A DNA stretch of 64,000 bases from Streptomyces cavernae (GTDB lineage Bacteria; Actinomycetota; Actinomycetes; Streptomycetales; Streptomycetaceae): assembly GCF_004023625.1 (NCBI RefSeq), contig NZ_RPDJ01000023.1, positions 124,001-188,000 on the forward strand, written 5' to 3'. Every line of letters begins with the position of its first letter. Positions within the stretch are counted from its first letter, which is position 1. Made by a program: the position numbers and the translations under genes. Positions 57,484-64,000 of this stretch are shown one piece after another. The notes beneath the pieces are model-generated. The model was given only the letters and a program-made list of their open reading frames with translations, did no database searches and was not told the origin of the DNA.

Positions 57484-59277
57484 TCAGAACAACAGGTTGT
57501 ACTGGTTGTAGCCGGCGCCCAGGCTGATCCGTGTGCCGAAGAGGGACGAGGACGCCTTGCCCGTGCCGGGGTACAGCCACAGCTTGCCCCCGGAGTCGCG
57601 AGCCATGAGGTCGGCCTTGCCGTCGCCGGTCACGTCGCCGCTCGCCACGTACGCGGTGAACTTCCAGCCGGTGCGTGCCGTGATACGGGTGGCGAACGGC
57701 TTCGAGGTCACGCCGGTGCCGCGGTACAGGTAGACGGTGCCGGAGCTGTTGCGGACCAGCAGGTCGGCCTTGCCGTCGCCGGTGAGGTCGCCGTGGCCGA
57801 TGAGCTTGACGCCCTTCCACGCCTTGTTGACGATCCGCACCTTGGCGTTGAACTGGCCGTTGCCCTTGCCCGGGTACAGGAACACCGAGCCGTAGGCGTC
57901 GAGCGCGACCAGGTCGGGGCGGGCGTCACCGGTGAGGTCGCCTGGTATGGCGTACGACTTGTAGCCGCCCCAGACCGTACTCACGATCTGGTCCTTCCAC
58001 TCCTCCTGTGCCGCGTTCCAGTACATGCGGTGGATCTTGCCGTCGCTCTTGTCGCGGTGGATGAGGTCCTGGTCCCAGTTGCGGTCCAGATCCGCCTGCA
58101 GCATCCAGTTCGCGCTCTGCCAGCCGTTGCCCGCGTACTTCCGCTTGGCGAGCGACTTGCCCTTGCTGTTCTGCTGGTAGAGGTTTCCGGAGGGGGTTCG
58201 GGCCATCAGGTCGGCACGGCCGTCGAACGACAGGTTGGTGTCGTCGATGCGCGGCTGCGCGACCCCGGTGAAGGCGGACACCTTGGTGAAGACCGGGTAG
58301 GCGCCCTTCCCGGTGCAGCCCTCGACTCCCCAGGAGACGACGCCGACGACCTTGCCGGCGACGACGAGCGGACCGCCGGAGTCGCCGTTGCAGGGGCTCT
58401 TGGTGCCCTCGTCGGTGCCGGTGGCGGGGGTGCCCGCGCAGATCATCGAGCCCTCGGCGAAGATGTCCTTGCCGAGCACGGTCCGCATCGCGCTGTTGCA
58501 GGTCGAGTCGGCGACCAGAGGCAGGTTCACCTTGCGCAGCTTTGCGGAGAGTTCGGCGCCCGCGCCGCCGGACGTCAGGCCCCATCCGTAGACGGTGGCG
58601 GTGGTGCCGGGCTTGTAGAGCGCGCTGTCGTTCGACGCGGCCAGCCGCAGCCACTGCTGCTTCAGGGGCTGGTTCAGGGTGAGGACGGCGATGTCGTTGC
58701 GGACGGTGCTCGGGTTGTAGCCGGGGTGGACCCACTGCTGCCAGACGCCCACCGTGGTTCCGCCGGCACCGAGGTCGGCGCTGCCGGCCTGCACGGTACC
58801 GTTCTCGACCCAGTCCAGGCCCGCGACGCAGTGCGCCGCGGTGAGGACCTTGTTGGGGGCCACCAGGGTGCCGCCGCAGAAGTAGCCCTCGTCGGTGGCG
58901 CTGTCGTAGTAACCGAGTTGGACCATCCACGGCGAGGACGAGACGGCCGTCACGCTGCCGCCGACGATGAACGGAGACACCTTCTGGGACCCGGCGGTGG
59001 CGGACCCCTCGGTGGCCGCCTGCTGCTTCTGGTCCTTGTTCTCGGCCGCCTGCTTCTCGGCGGCGTTCAGCAGCCGCCCGCGTAACTCCTTGGCGGAGTC
59101 GGTCGGCCCGGGAGCGGCCGGAGCCGCGAGACCCGGGTCGCCCGACGCCCCGTCGACGCCGGTCGCGATCGCGGTGTTCGCCACGACGGCACCGGCGCCG
59201 CCCAGCGCGAGTGCGATGGCGGCCGCGGAAAGCGCCGTGCGGGGGCGTCGCCAACGGCTGGGCAGAGCGTGCTTCAC
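57484..59277 (-). CDS. Secreted trypsin-like serine protease with FG-GAP/VCBS C-terminal repeats
   Basis: A 597-residue exported protein. Signal peptide in residues 10-35, then an Ala/Gln/Lys-rich propeptide-like segment to about residue 100. The S1 domain starts at FIVGGS; the catalytic triad is His149 (TAAHC), Asp195 (RNDIAVL) and Ser300 (CNGDSGGPL), with six or more Cys for disulfides. From residue 350 come FG-GAP-type repeats (GDLTGDARPDLVAL, GDLTGDGKADLLVR, GDVTGDGKADLMAR) with calcium-binding Asp patterns, predicted to form a propeller for attachment. GTG 59277 follows CAGGAG by about 6 nt. Confidence 0.9.
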   Translation of the reverse strand: MKHALPSRWRRPRTALSAAAIALALGGAGAVVANTAIATGVDGASGDPGLAAPAAPGPTDSAKELRGRLLNAAEKQAAENKDQKQQAATEGSATAGSQKVSPFIVGGSVTAVSSSPWMVQLGYYDSATDEGYFCGGTLVAPNKVLTAAHCVAGLDWVENGTVQAGSADLGAGGTTVGVWQQWVHPGYNPSTVRNDIAVLTLNQPLKQQWLRLAASNDSALYKPGTTATVYGWGLTSGGAGAELSAKLRKVNLPLVADSTCNSAMRTVLGKDIFAEGSMICAGTPATGTDEGTKSPCNGDSGGPLVVAGKVVGVVSWGVEGCTGKGAYPVFTKVSAFTGVAQPRIDDTNLSFDGRADLMARTPSGNLYQQNSKGKSLAKRKYAGNGWQSANWMLQADLDRNWDQDLIHRDKSDGKIHRMYWNAAQEEWKDQIVSTVWGGYKSYAIPGDLTGDARPDLVALDAYGSVFLYPGKGNGQFNAKVRIVNKAWKGVKLIGHGDLTGDGKADLLVRNSSGTVYLYRGTGVTSKPFATRITARTGWKFTAYVASGDVTGDGKADLMARDSGGKLWLYPGTGKASSSLFGTRISLGAGYNQYNLLF

Positions 59278-59474
59278 TCAGGGCTCCTGGTGTGAGTCGA
59301 GTACGTCGACCTGGGCTCGTGGAACACGGGACCCAGGAGAGTGCAGATGGGTGCGCGGGCCCGAGGAAGGCGTTCGACGCACCGGCCCGACGTGTGTTCG
59401 AGCGAAACCGCGGAGCCCCCCTCCGGCGAAGAGAGATCGTACGTTGTCACCGGGCCCGAGTCCCACGCAATAAC

Positions 59475-59554
59475 GGGAATCGCAAGAGTTTTTGCGGCGC
59501 CGGTGAGTGTCATGGCCGCCCGGGCCGTCCCCGGTTCACGGCCCGGGCGGCTTT
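59475..59554 (+). ncRNA. Candidate small RNA ending in a strong intrinsic terminator
   Basis: GGCCGCCCGGGCCGT (from 59514) pairs with ACGGCCCGGGCGGC (59538-59551) and is followed directly by TTTG, a rare T tract for this genome. No rightward gene lies upstream for it to terminate. TTGTCA near 59437 and CAATAA near 59468 could form a promoter, giving an RNA of about 75-80 nt. The alternative is a boundary element protecting the HtrA promoter from read-through. Confidence 0.35.
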
Positions 59555-59598
59555 GTCCAGGCGGCTTTATATCGGGCATACAGCCTTCTGTCGGGCTT

Positions 59599-59631
59599 CT
59601 CAGGGAGCCCTCAGGGAGCTCTCATAAGAGC
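59599..59631 (+). promoter_or_regulatory. Three 11-bp-phased direct repeats upstream of the HtrA-like gene
   Basis: CTCAGGGAGC at 59599 and 59610 and CTCATAAGAG at 59621 are spaced exactly 11 bp, one helical turn. OmpR-family regulators bind such repeats, and MprA-type sites contain CTCAG. The MprA/CseB-like regulator is encoded 1.6 kb downstream in the same direction. TATATC near 59567 is a possible -10 element upstream of the repeats. Confidence 0.6.
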
Positions 59632-59648
59632 GCGCCAAGCTCTGAGAC

Positions 59649-60830
59649 ATGACCGAGAGCTTCCGCAGCGGCGAGTATCCGCAGGGCGACCCCCAGCAGT
59701 CTGGTTACCCCCAGCAGTCCGCGTACCCTCAGCGGTCGGCGGACCCCCAGCAGCACTCCTCCACTCCCGTGCACCCCGACTGGCCCGCACCGCCGGCCTA
59801 CCCCGCCCCGGCCCCCGGTCCGGCGGCCGCCCCGGCGACGGGCGCGCAGACCGCGGTCGGCGGCGGCGACGGCAGCGGCACCGGTCACACCGCGGTCCTG
59901 AACGCCGACGCCGCCGCGGCTCCCGCGAACGCGCTCACGCCCACCCCCACGCCCACCCCGAAGAAGCGCGCCCGGGGCCCTCTCGCCCTGCTGGCCGCCG
60001 TGGCGATCGCCGCCGCGGCCGTCGGCGGCGGCACCGCGTACGGCATCCAGCAGCTGACCGGCGGCGACAACACGGTGGCCAGCAGCAGCACCACCACCAG
60101 CGTGGTGGCCGCCAGCCAGAAGGGCACGATCGCCGGAGTGGCCGCCGCGGTCAGCCCGAGCACCGTGGAGATCAGCGCGGCCTCGAACTCCGGCGAGTCC
60201 ACCGGCTCCGGCGTGATCATCACCAGCGACGGCGAGATCATCACCAACAACCACGTCATCTCCGGCGCCTCCTCGATCAAGGTGGCCACCAGCGACGGCA
60301 AGACGTACACGGCGCGGGTCGTCGGCACCGACAGCAAGAAGGACCTCGCGCTGATCAAGCTGGAGAACGCCTCCGGCCTGAAGGCGGCCACCCTGGGCGA
60401 CTCCGACGGCGTCAAGGTCGGCGACCAGGTCGTGGCGATCGGTTCCCCCGAGGGCCTCACCGGCACCGTCACCAGCGGCATTGTCTCCGCGCTCGCCCGT
60501 GACGTCACCGTGTCCACCGACGAGAACCAGGGCCGGCAGCCCGGACAGGACGACGGATGGCCGTTCGAGTTCGGCGGACAGCAGTTCAACGGCGACACCG
60601 GCTCGTCCACGACCACCTACAAGGCGCTCCAGACGGACGCCTCGCTCAACCCCGGCAACTCCGGCGGCGCGCTGATCGACATGAACGGCAACATCATCGG
60701 CATCAACTCGGCCATGTACTCGGCCGCCGAAAGCTCCGCCGGCGCGGGCAGCGTCGGCCTCGGCTTCGCCATCCCCGTCAACACGGTCAAGGCCGACCTG
60801 GCGAGCCTGCGCAGCGGCTCGCGGAACTGA
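59649..60830 (+). CDS. Membrane-anchored HtrA-like serine protease lacking a PDZ domain
   Basis: A 393-residue protease. The cytoplasmic first 105 residues are Gln/Pro/Ala-rich (PQQSGYPQQ repeats); one helix spans residues 110-130; the S1C domain lies outside. Triad: His202 (TNNHVI), Asp232 (KKDLALIKL), Ser338 (NPGNSGGAL). The protein ends right after FAIPVNTVKADL, where a PDZ domain would start in DegP/HtrA. It is set before an envelope-stress two-component system, with a likely regulator site upstream. Confidence 0.9.
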   Translation: MTESFRSGEYPQGDPQQSGYPQQSAYPQRSADPQQHSSTPVHPDWPAPPAYPAPAPGPAAAPATGAQTAVGGGDGSGTGHTAVLNADAAAAPANALTPTPTPTPKKRARGPLALLAAVAIAAAAVGGGTAYGIQQLTGGDNTVASSSTTTSVVAASQKGTIAGVAAAVSPSTVEISAASNSGESTGSGVIITSDGEIITNNHVISGASSIKVATSDGKTYTARVVGTDSKKDLALIKLENASGLKAATLGDSDGVKVGDQVVAIGSPEGLTGTVTSGIVSALARDVTVSTDENQGRQPGQDDGWPFEFGGQQFNGDTGSSTTTYKALQTDASLNPGNSGGALIDMNGNIIGINSAMYSAAESSAGAGSVGLGFAIPVNTVKADLASLRSGSRN

Positions 60831-60855
60831 CGAGTAACCCCATCGGAGGTCCCTC

Positions 60856-61092
60856 ATGATCACCGTCGTCCAGCACACCACGCTCCCCGCGCCGGCCTCC
60901 GACGCGGCCGGCCTCACCCTGGCCCTGGCGGTCGCCCGCGAGCTGCACACCCCGGCGCCCCGCGCGCCGGAGGTGGCGGCCACCCCGGCCGCACGCACTC
61001 CGGCCACCCCGGCCGCACGCACTCCGGCCGCCCGCGGCACGAGCACGGCCCGCCGCACCCGCGCGGCCCGCCGCCGCCCGGTCCGAGGCTGA
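60856..61092 (+). CDS. 78-residue Ala/Arg/Thr-rich protein, function unknown
   Basis: GGAGGT stands 6-7 nt before ATG 60856, the best ribosome site in this neighbourhood, which supports a real gene. MITVVQHTTLPAPASDAAGLTLALAVARELH is ordinary sequence; the rest is repetitive (RTPATPAARTPAARG) and strongly basic, as if disordered or nucleic-acid binding. It is 25 bp after the protease gene, so probably cotranscribed. Confidence 0.5.
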   Translation: MITVVQHTTLPAPASDAAGLTLALAVARELHTPAPRAPEVAATPAARTPATPAARTPAARGTSTARRTRAARRRPVRG

Positions 61093-61234
61093 GTCCCCGC
61101 CGCCGCCCGCCACGGGGCTGAGCCCTCGCCGCCCGGTCCGAGCTGAGCCCCTCCGCGAGAGGCCGCGAGCCCTGCGACGCCGCGTACCCTGCGAGGCTGA
61201 AGGCCTCCCCGTCCACATCACCCGAGGAAGACCG

Positions 61235-61966
61235 ATGAGCCCCGCCGAAGGCGACCGTGACATCCAGCGCATCCTGATCGTCGACGACGAGCCCGCCGTG
61301 CGGGAGGCGCTCCAGCGCAGCCTCGCCTTCGAGGGGTACGAAACCGAGGTGGCCGTGGACGGCGCGGACGCGCTGGACAAGGCCCTCGTCTACCAGCCGG
61401 ACCTGGTCGTCCTCGACATCCAGATGCCGCGCATGGACGGACTGACCGCGGCCCGCAGGATGCGCGGCGCGGGCACCACCACGCCGATCCTCATGCTGAC
61501 GGCCCGCGACACCGTCGGCGACCGCGTCACCGGCCTCGACGCGGGCGCCGACGACTACCTGGTCAAGCCCTTCGAACTCGACGAGCTCTTCGCCCGCATC
61601 CGCGCGCTGCTGCGCCGCAGCTCCTACGCCGCCCAGACGGTCGGCGCCCCCGAGGACGAGGCACTCACCTTCGCCGACCTGCGCATGGACCTCGCCACCC
61701 GCGAGGTCACGCGCGGCGGCCGGCCGGTGGAGCTGACCCGTACCGAGTTCACCCTGCTCGAGATGTTCATGGCCCACCCGCGCCAGGTGCTGACCCGCGA
61801 GCAGATCCTGAAGGCGGTGTGGGGCTTCGACTTCGAGCCCAGCTCCAACTCACTGGACGTCTACGTCATGTACCTGCGCCGCAAGACCGAGGCGGGCGGC
61901 GAGCCGCGCCTGGTGCACACGGTGCGGGGCGTGGGGTATGTGCTGCGGTCGGGCGGCGCGGAGTGA
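61235..61966 (+). CDS. OmpR-family response regulator (MprA/CseB-like)
   Basis: A 243-residue regulator: receiver with DDE at 17-19, phospho-acceptor Asp61 (VVLDIQMPRMDG) and Lys in DDYLVKPFEL; winged helix with LTRTEFTLLEMFMAHPRQVLTREQILKAVWGFDF and LDVYVMYLRRKTE, HTVRGVGYVLR. GAGGAAG precedes ATG 61235 by 4 nt. TACCCT near 61185 is a -10 candidate. It probably controls the HtrA gene and itself. Confidence 0.94.
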   Translation: MSPAEGDRDIQRILIVDDEPAVREALQRSLAFEGYETEVAVDGADALDKALVYQPDLVVLDIQMPRMDGLTAARRMRGAGTTTPILMLTARDTVGDRVTGLDAGADDYLVKPFELDELFARIRALLRRSSYAAQTVGAPEDEALTFADLRMDLATREVTRGGRPVELTRTEFTLLEMFMAHPRQVLTREQILKAVWGFDFEPSSNSLDVYVMYLRRKTEAGGEPRLVHTVRGVGYVLRSGGAE

Positions 61967-63423
61967 TGAAGCGGTTCCGCTCCCTGCCCCTGCGCTCCCG
62001 ACTGGCCTTGCTGGTCGCGGCGGCGGTGGCGTTCGCGGTGGCGGCGGTGTCGGTGACGTGCTGGTTCATCGTGCAGGGGAAGTTGTACGACGAGCTCGAC
62101 AACGACCTGCGCGCGGCGAACAGGACTCTGCCGATCGAGAAGATCACCGAGATCATCAGCGACTGCTCCCCGACCCCGTCGAGCATCGGGGACGGCTTTC
62201 ACGTGCGGTCCTCGGCGTATGTCCAACTGATCAAGTCGGACGGCTCCTACTGCGTCTTCGACTATTCCGCGGGTGTTTTGAAAGTCACCGACAGCGACAA
62301 GAAGGTGACCGAGAACGGAGACCCGACCAAGGGGATCCGGCGCAACGGTTCCGACTCCGACGGCAACGCGGTGCGCGTGCTGACCATGCCCCTGACCGCG
62401 GACTACGGACCCGGCGACAAGCGGCTGATCGACGGCGCGGGCATCATGATCGCCGTCTCGCTCAGGGGGACGCAGTCCACCCTGAACGAACTGTCCCTGA
62501 TCCTGCTTCTCGTCTCCGGCATCGGAGTCATCGGCGCAGGCGCCGCCGGCCTCACAGTCGCCCGAGCCGGCCTCCGCCCCGTCGACAAGCTCACCGAGGC
62601 CGTCGAGCACGTCGCCCGCACCGAGGACCTGACCATCCGCATCCCGGTCGACGACGCCAGCGACGACGAGATCGCCCGGCTCTCCCGTTCCTTCAACTCG
62701 ATGACGGGCGCCCTCGCCAGCTCCCGCGACCTCCAGCAACAACTCATCGCCGACGCCGGCCACGAGCTGCGCACCCCGCTTACCTCCCTCCGCACCAACA
62801 TCGAACTCCTCAGCCGCAGCGAGGAGACCGGCCGGGCCATCCCCCCGGAGGACCGCAAAGCCCTGCTCGCCTCCGTCAAGGCGCAGATGACCGAGTTGGC
62901 CTCGCTCATAGGCGACCTGCAGGAGCTCTCGCGCTCGGACTCGGGCCAGCACGGCAAGGGCATGCAGATCGTCGACTTCCAGGACACCGTGGAGAACGCC
63001 CTGCGCCGCGCCCGGCTGCGCGGTCCGGAGCTGACCATCACCGCGGACCTCCAGCCGTGGTACGTCCGGGGTGAGCCGGCCGCACTGGAGCGTGCGGTGG
63101 TCAACATCCTCGACAACGCGGTGAAGTTCAGCCCGCAGGGCGGCGTTGTCGAAGTGGTACTGGTGAAGGGCCAGTTGACGGTACGGGACCACGGCCCGGG
63201 CATCCCGACGGACGAACTCCCGCACGTCTTCGACCGCTTCTGGCGCTCTCCGTCGGCACGCGCCCTGCCCGGCTCCGGCCTGGGCCTGTCGATCGTGGCT
63301 CGTACGGTCCAGCAGGCAGGCGGTGAGGTGTCCCTGCGCCCGGCACACGGCGGCGGGACGGTGGCGATGGTACGACTGCCCGGAGCCGCGACACCGCCAC
63401 CGGAGACGCCGGAGACGCTTTAG
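61966..63423 (+). CDS. Sensor histidine kinase (MprB/CseC-like)
   Basis: A 485-residue membrane kinase: TM1 at residues 12-35, an extracytoplasmic sensor of about 135 residues with Cys67 and Cys96, TM2 near 175-200, HAMP (RAGLRPVDKLTEAVEHVARTEDL), His266 in DAGHELRTPLTSLRTNIELL, N box NILDNAVKFS, and G boxes DHGPGIP and GSGLGLSIV. The start ATG shares one base with the regulator stop (TGATG). The two sensor cysteines could form a redox-sensitive bond. Confidence 0.94.
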   Translation: MKRFRSLPLRSRLALLVAAAVAFAVAAVSVTCWFIVQGKLYDELDNDLRAANRTLPIEKITEIISDCSPTPSSIGDGFHVRSSAYVQLIKSDGSYCVFDYSAGVLKVTDSDKKVTENGDPTKGIRRNGSDSDGNAVRVLTMPLTADYGPGDKRLIDGAGIMIAVSLRGTQSTLNELSLILLLVSGIGVIGAGAAGLTVARAGLRPVDKLTEAVEHVARTEDLTIRIPVDDASDDEIARLSRSFNSMTGALASSRDLQQQLIADAGHELRTPLTSLRTNIELLSRSEETGRAIPPEDRKALLASVKAQMTELASLIGDLQELSRSDSGQHGKGMQIVDFQDTVENALRRARLRGPELTITADLQPWYVRGEPAALERAVVNILDNAVKFSPQGGVVEVVLVKGQLTVRDHGPGIPTDELPHVFDRFWRSPSARALPGSGLGLSIVARTVQQAGGEVSLRPAHGGGTVAMVRLPGAATPPPETPETL

Positions 63424-63870
63424 CTCTCCCGCTCAGCCCCTGGGCTCAGCCCCCGCTCAGCCCCTGGGCTCAGCCCTCCCGCTCAGCCCCTGGGCTCAGC
63501 CCCCGCTCAGCCCTCGGGCTCAGCCCCCGCTCGGCCCTCCCGATCAGCCCTGCCGCCAGCCCCCGGCTCAGCCCTCGGGCTCGGCCCCCGCTCGGCCCTC
63601 CCGATCAGCCCTGCCGCCAGCCCCCGGCTCAGCCCTCGGGCTCGGCCCCCGGTCGGCCCTCCCGGGCAGCCCTGCCGCCAGCCCCCGGCTCAGCCCTCGG
63701 GCTCGGCCCCCGGTCGGCCCTCCCGATCAGCCCTGCCGCCAGCCCCCACTCAGCCTCCCGCTCAGCTCCTGCTCGGCCCTGCCGCCAGCCCCCACTCAGC
63801 CCCCACTCAGCCTCCCGCTCAGCTCCTGCTCGGCCCTGCCGCCAGCCCCCACTCAGCCCCCACTCAGCCT
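63424..63870. repeat. Large composite tandem repeat array (24-, 61- and 57-bp periods)
   Basis: First, short units of GCTCAGCCCCTGGGCTCAGC type fill 63424-63530. Then a 61-bp unit containing CGATCAGCCCTGCCGCCAGC repeats at 63541, 63602, 63663 and 63724. Finally, units with GCCGCCAGCCCCCACTCAGC start at 63735, 63781 and 63838. It lies between convergent genes. There are no CRISPR features. Confidence 0.9.
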
Positions 63871-63875
63871 CCCGC

Positions 63876-64000
63876 TCAGCTCTCCCCGACCGGTGTCCGT
63901 TCCACCGGGATCCACAGTTCCGCGTCCGCCTGTGCCGCGTCCTCGGACAGCCGGGTCCGCAGGATCTCGGGACCCGGCCGGCTCCGGTACGGGTTGGACG
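63876..64000 (-). CDS. C-terminal end of an unidentified gene (truncated by window edge)
   Basis: Leftward frame: SNPYRSRPGPEILRTRLSED, then AAQADAELWIPVERTPVGES and the stop at 63876-63878. About 40 residues are visible. ELWIPVE near the end recalls the last strand of GyrI-like effector-binding domains (as in some MerR/AraC regulators), but this is too little for an assignment. Confidence 0.5.
   Translation of the reverse strand, partial: SNPYRSRPGPEILRTRLSEDAAQADAELWIPVERTPVGES

Overview
The window reads as a chromosomal segment of a Streptomyces-type actinomycete. Coding density and GC are very high, GTG starts are common, stop/start overlaps of the ATGA and GTGA type recur, several promoters look leaderless (TANNNT hexamer 6-7 nt before the start codon), and actinobacterial markers are present: mycothiol synthase, a CsoR copper repressor, GbsR/YtrA-controlled ABC exporters and a DUF2993 protein. 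No rRNA, tRNA, CRISPR array, prophage or intact transposase gene was seen. All product names are inferred from motifs read by eye; no database search was possible.

Layout, left part (1-22 kb). A DHA2-type drug exporter diverges from the first codons of a probable TetR regulator. Then come a DUF3151 gene and a tryptophan-to-anthranilate (kynurenine) set: tryptophan 2,3-dioxygenase, overlapping kynureninase, and a formamidase-like hydrolase. A small scar region follows, with a LysR remnant, an MFS remnant and a MITE-like element with about 29-bp inverted ends. Next are a CMD-family gene, a secreted alpha/beta hydrolase, an acyltransferase-3, two tandem paralogous NarL-type two-component pairs, a cytochrome P450, a Uma2-family gene, an ABC exporter with its divergent GbsR/MarR regulator, purA, and a degenerate diacylglycerol-kinase-like gene.

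Middle part (22-47 kb). After a tandem-repeat spacer comes a cell-wall and phosphate island: an SLT + NlpC/P60 wall hydrolase, a PAP2 phosphatase, a bicovalent-FAD oxidase, pstSCAB with a PHO box and an internal hairpin, a small secreted four-cysteine protein, Pit with its DUF47 partner, csoR with its operator, small conserved ORFs, a lipoprotein, and NUDIX - CHAD - ppk. Next are two divergent ABC-exporter modules, one under a YtrA-type GntR repressor and one linked to an ECF sigma / zinc anti-sigma pair, which meets mshD tail to tail.

Right part (47.8-64 kb). A four-gene block (MFS with a TTA codon / AraC, LysR / SDR) looks like an accessory insertion. It is followed by a secreted 5'-nucleotidase, a DUF2993 protein, a second ECF sigma with a membrane partner, a trypsin-like protease with an FG-GAP tail, and an HtrA-like protease lacking PDZ next to an MprAB/CseBC-like OmpR two-component system. 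The 3' edge holds 61-bp tandem repeats and the end of an unidentified gene.

Most notable unexplained structures: a dispersed intergenic repeat near 1.7 and 33.6 kb whose stem shows a compensatory base change; the MITE and gene-remnant scar near 6.1-6.5 kb; tandem repeat arrays concentrated in intergenic spacers, three of them between convergent genes; a 34-bp palindrome between two ABC modules; three 11-bp-phased direct repeats in front of the HtrA gene; and a possible origin-symmetric inversion junction near 22 kb.
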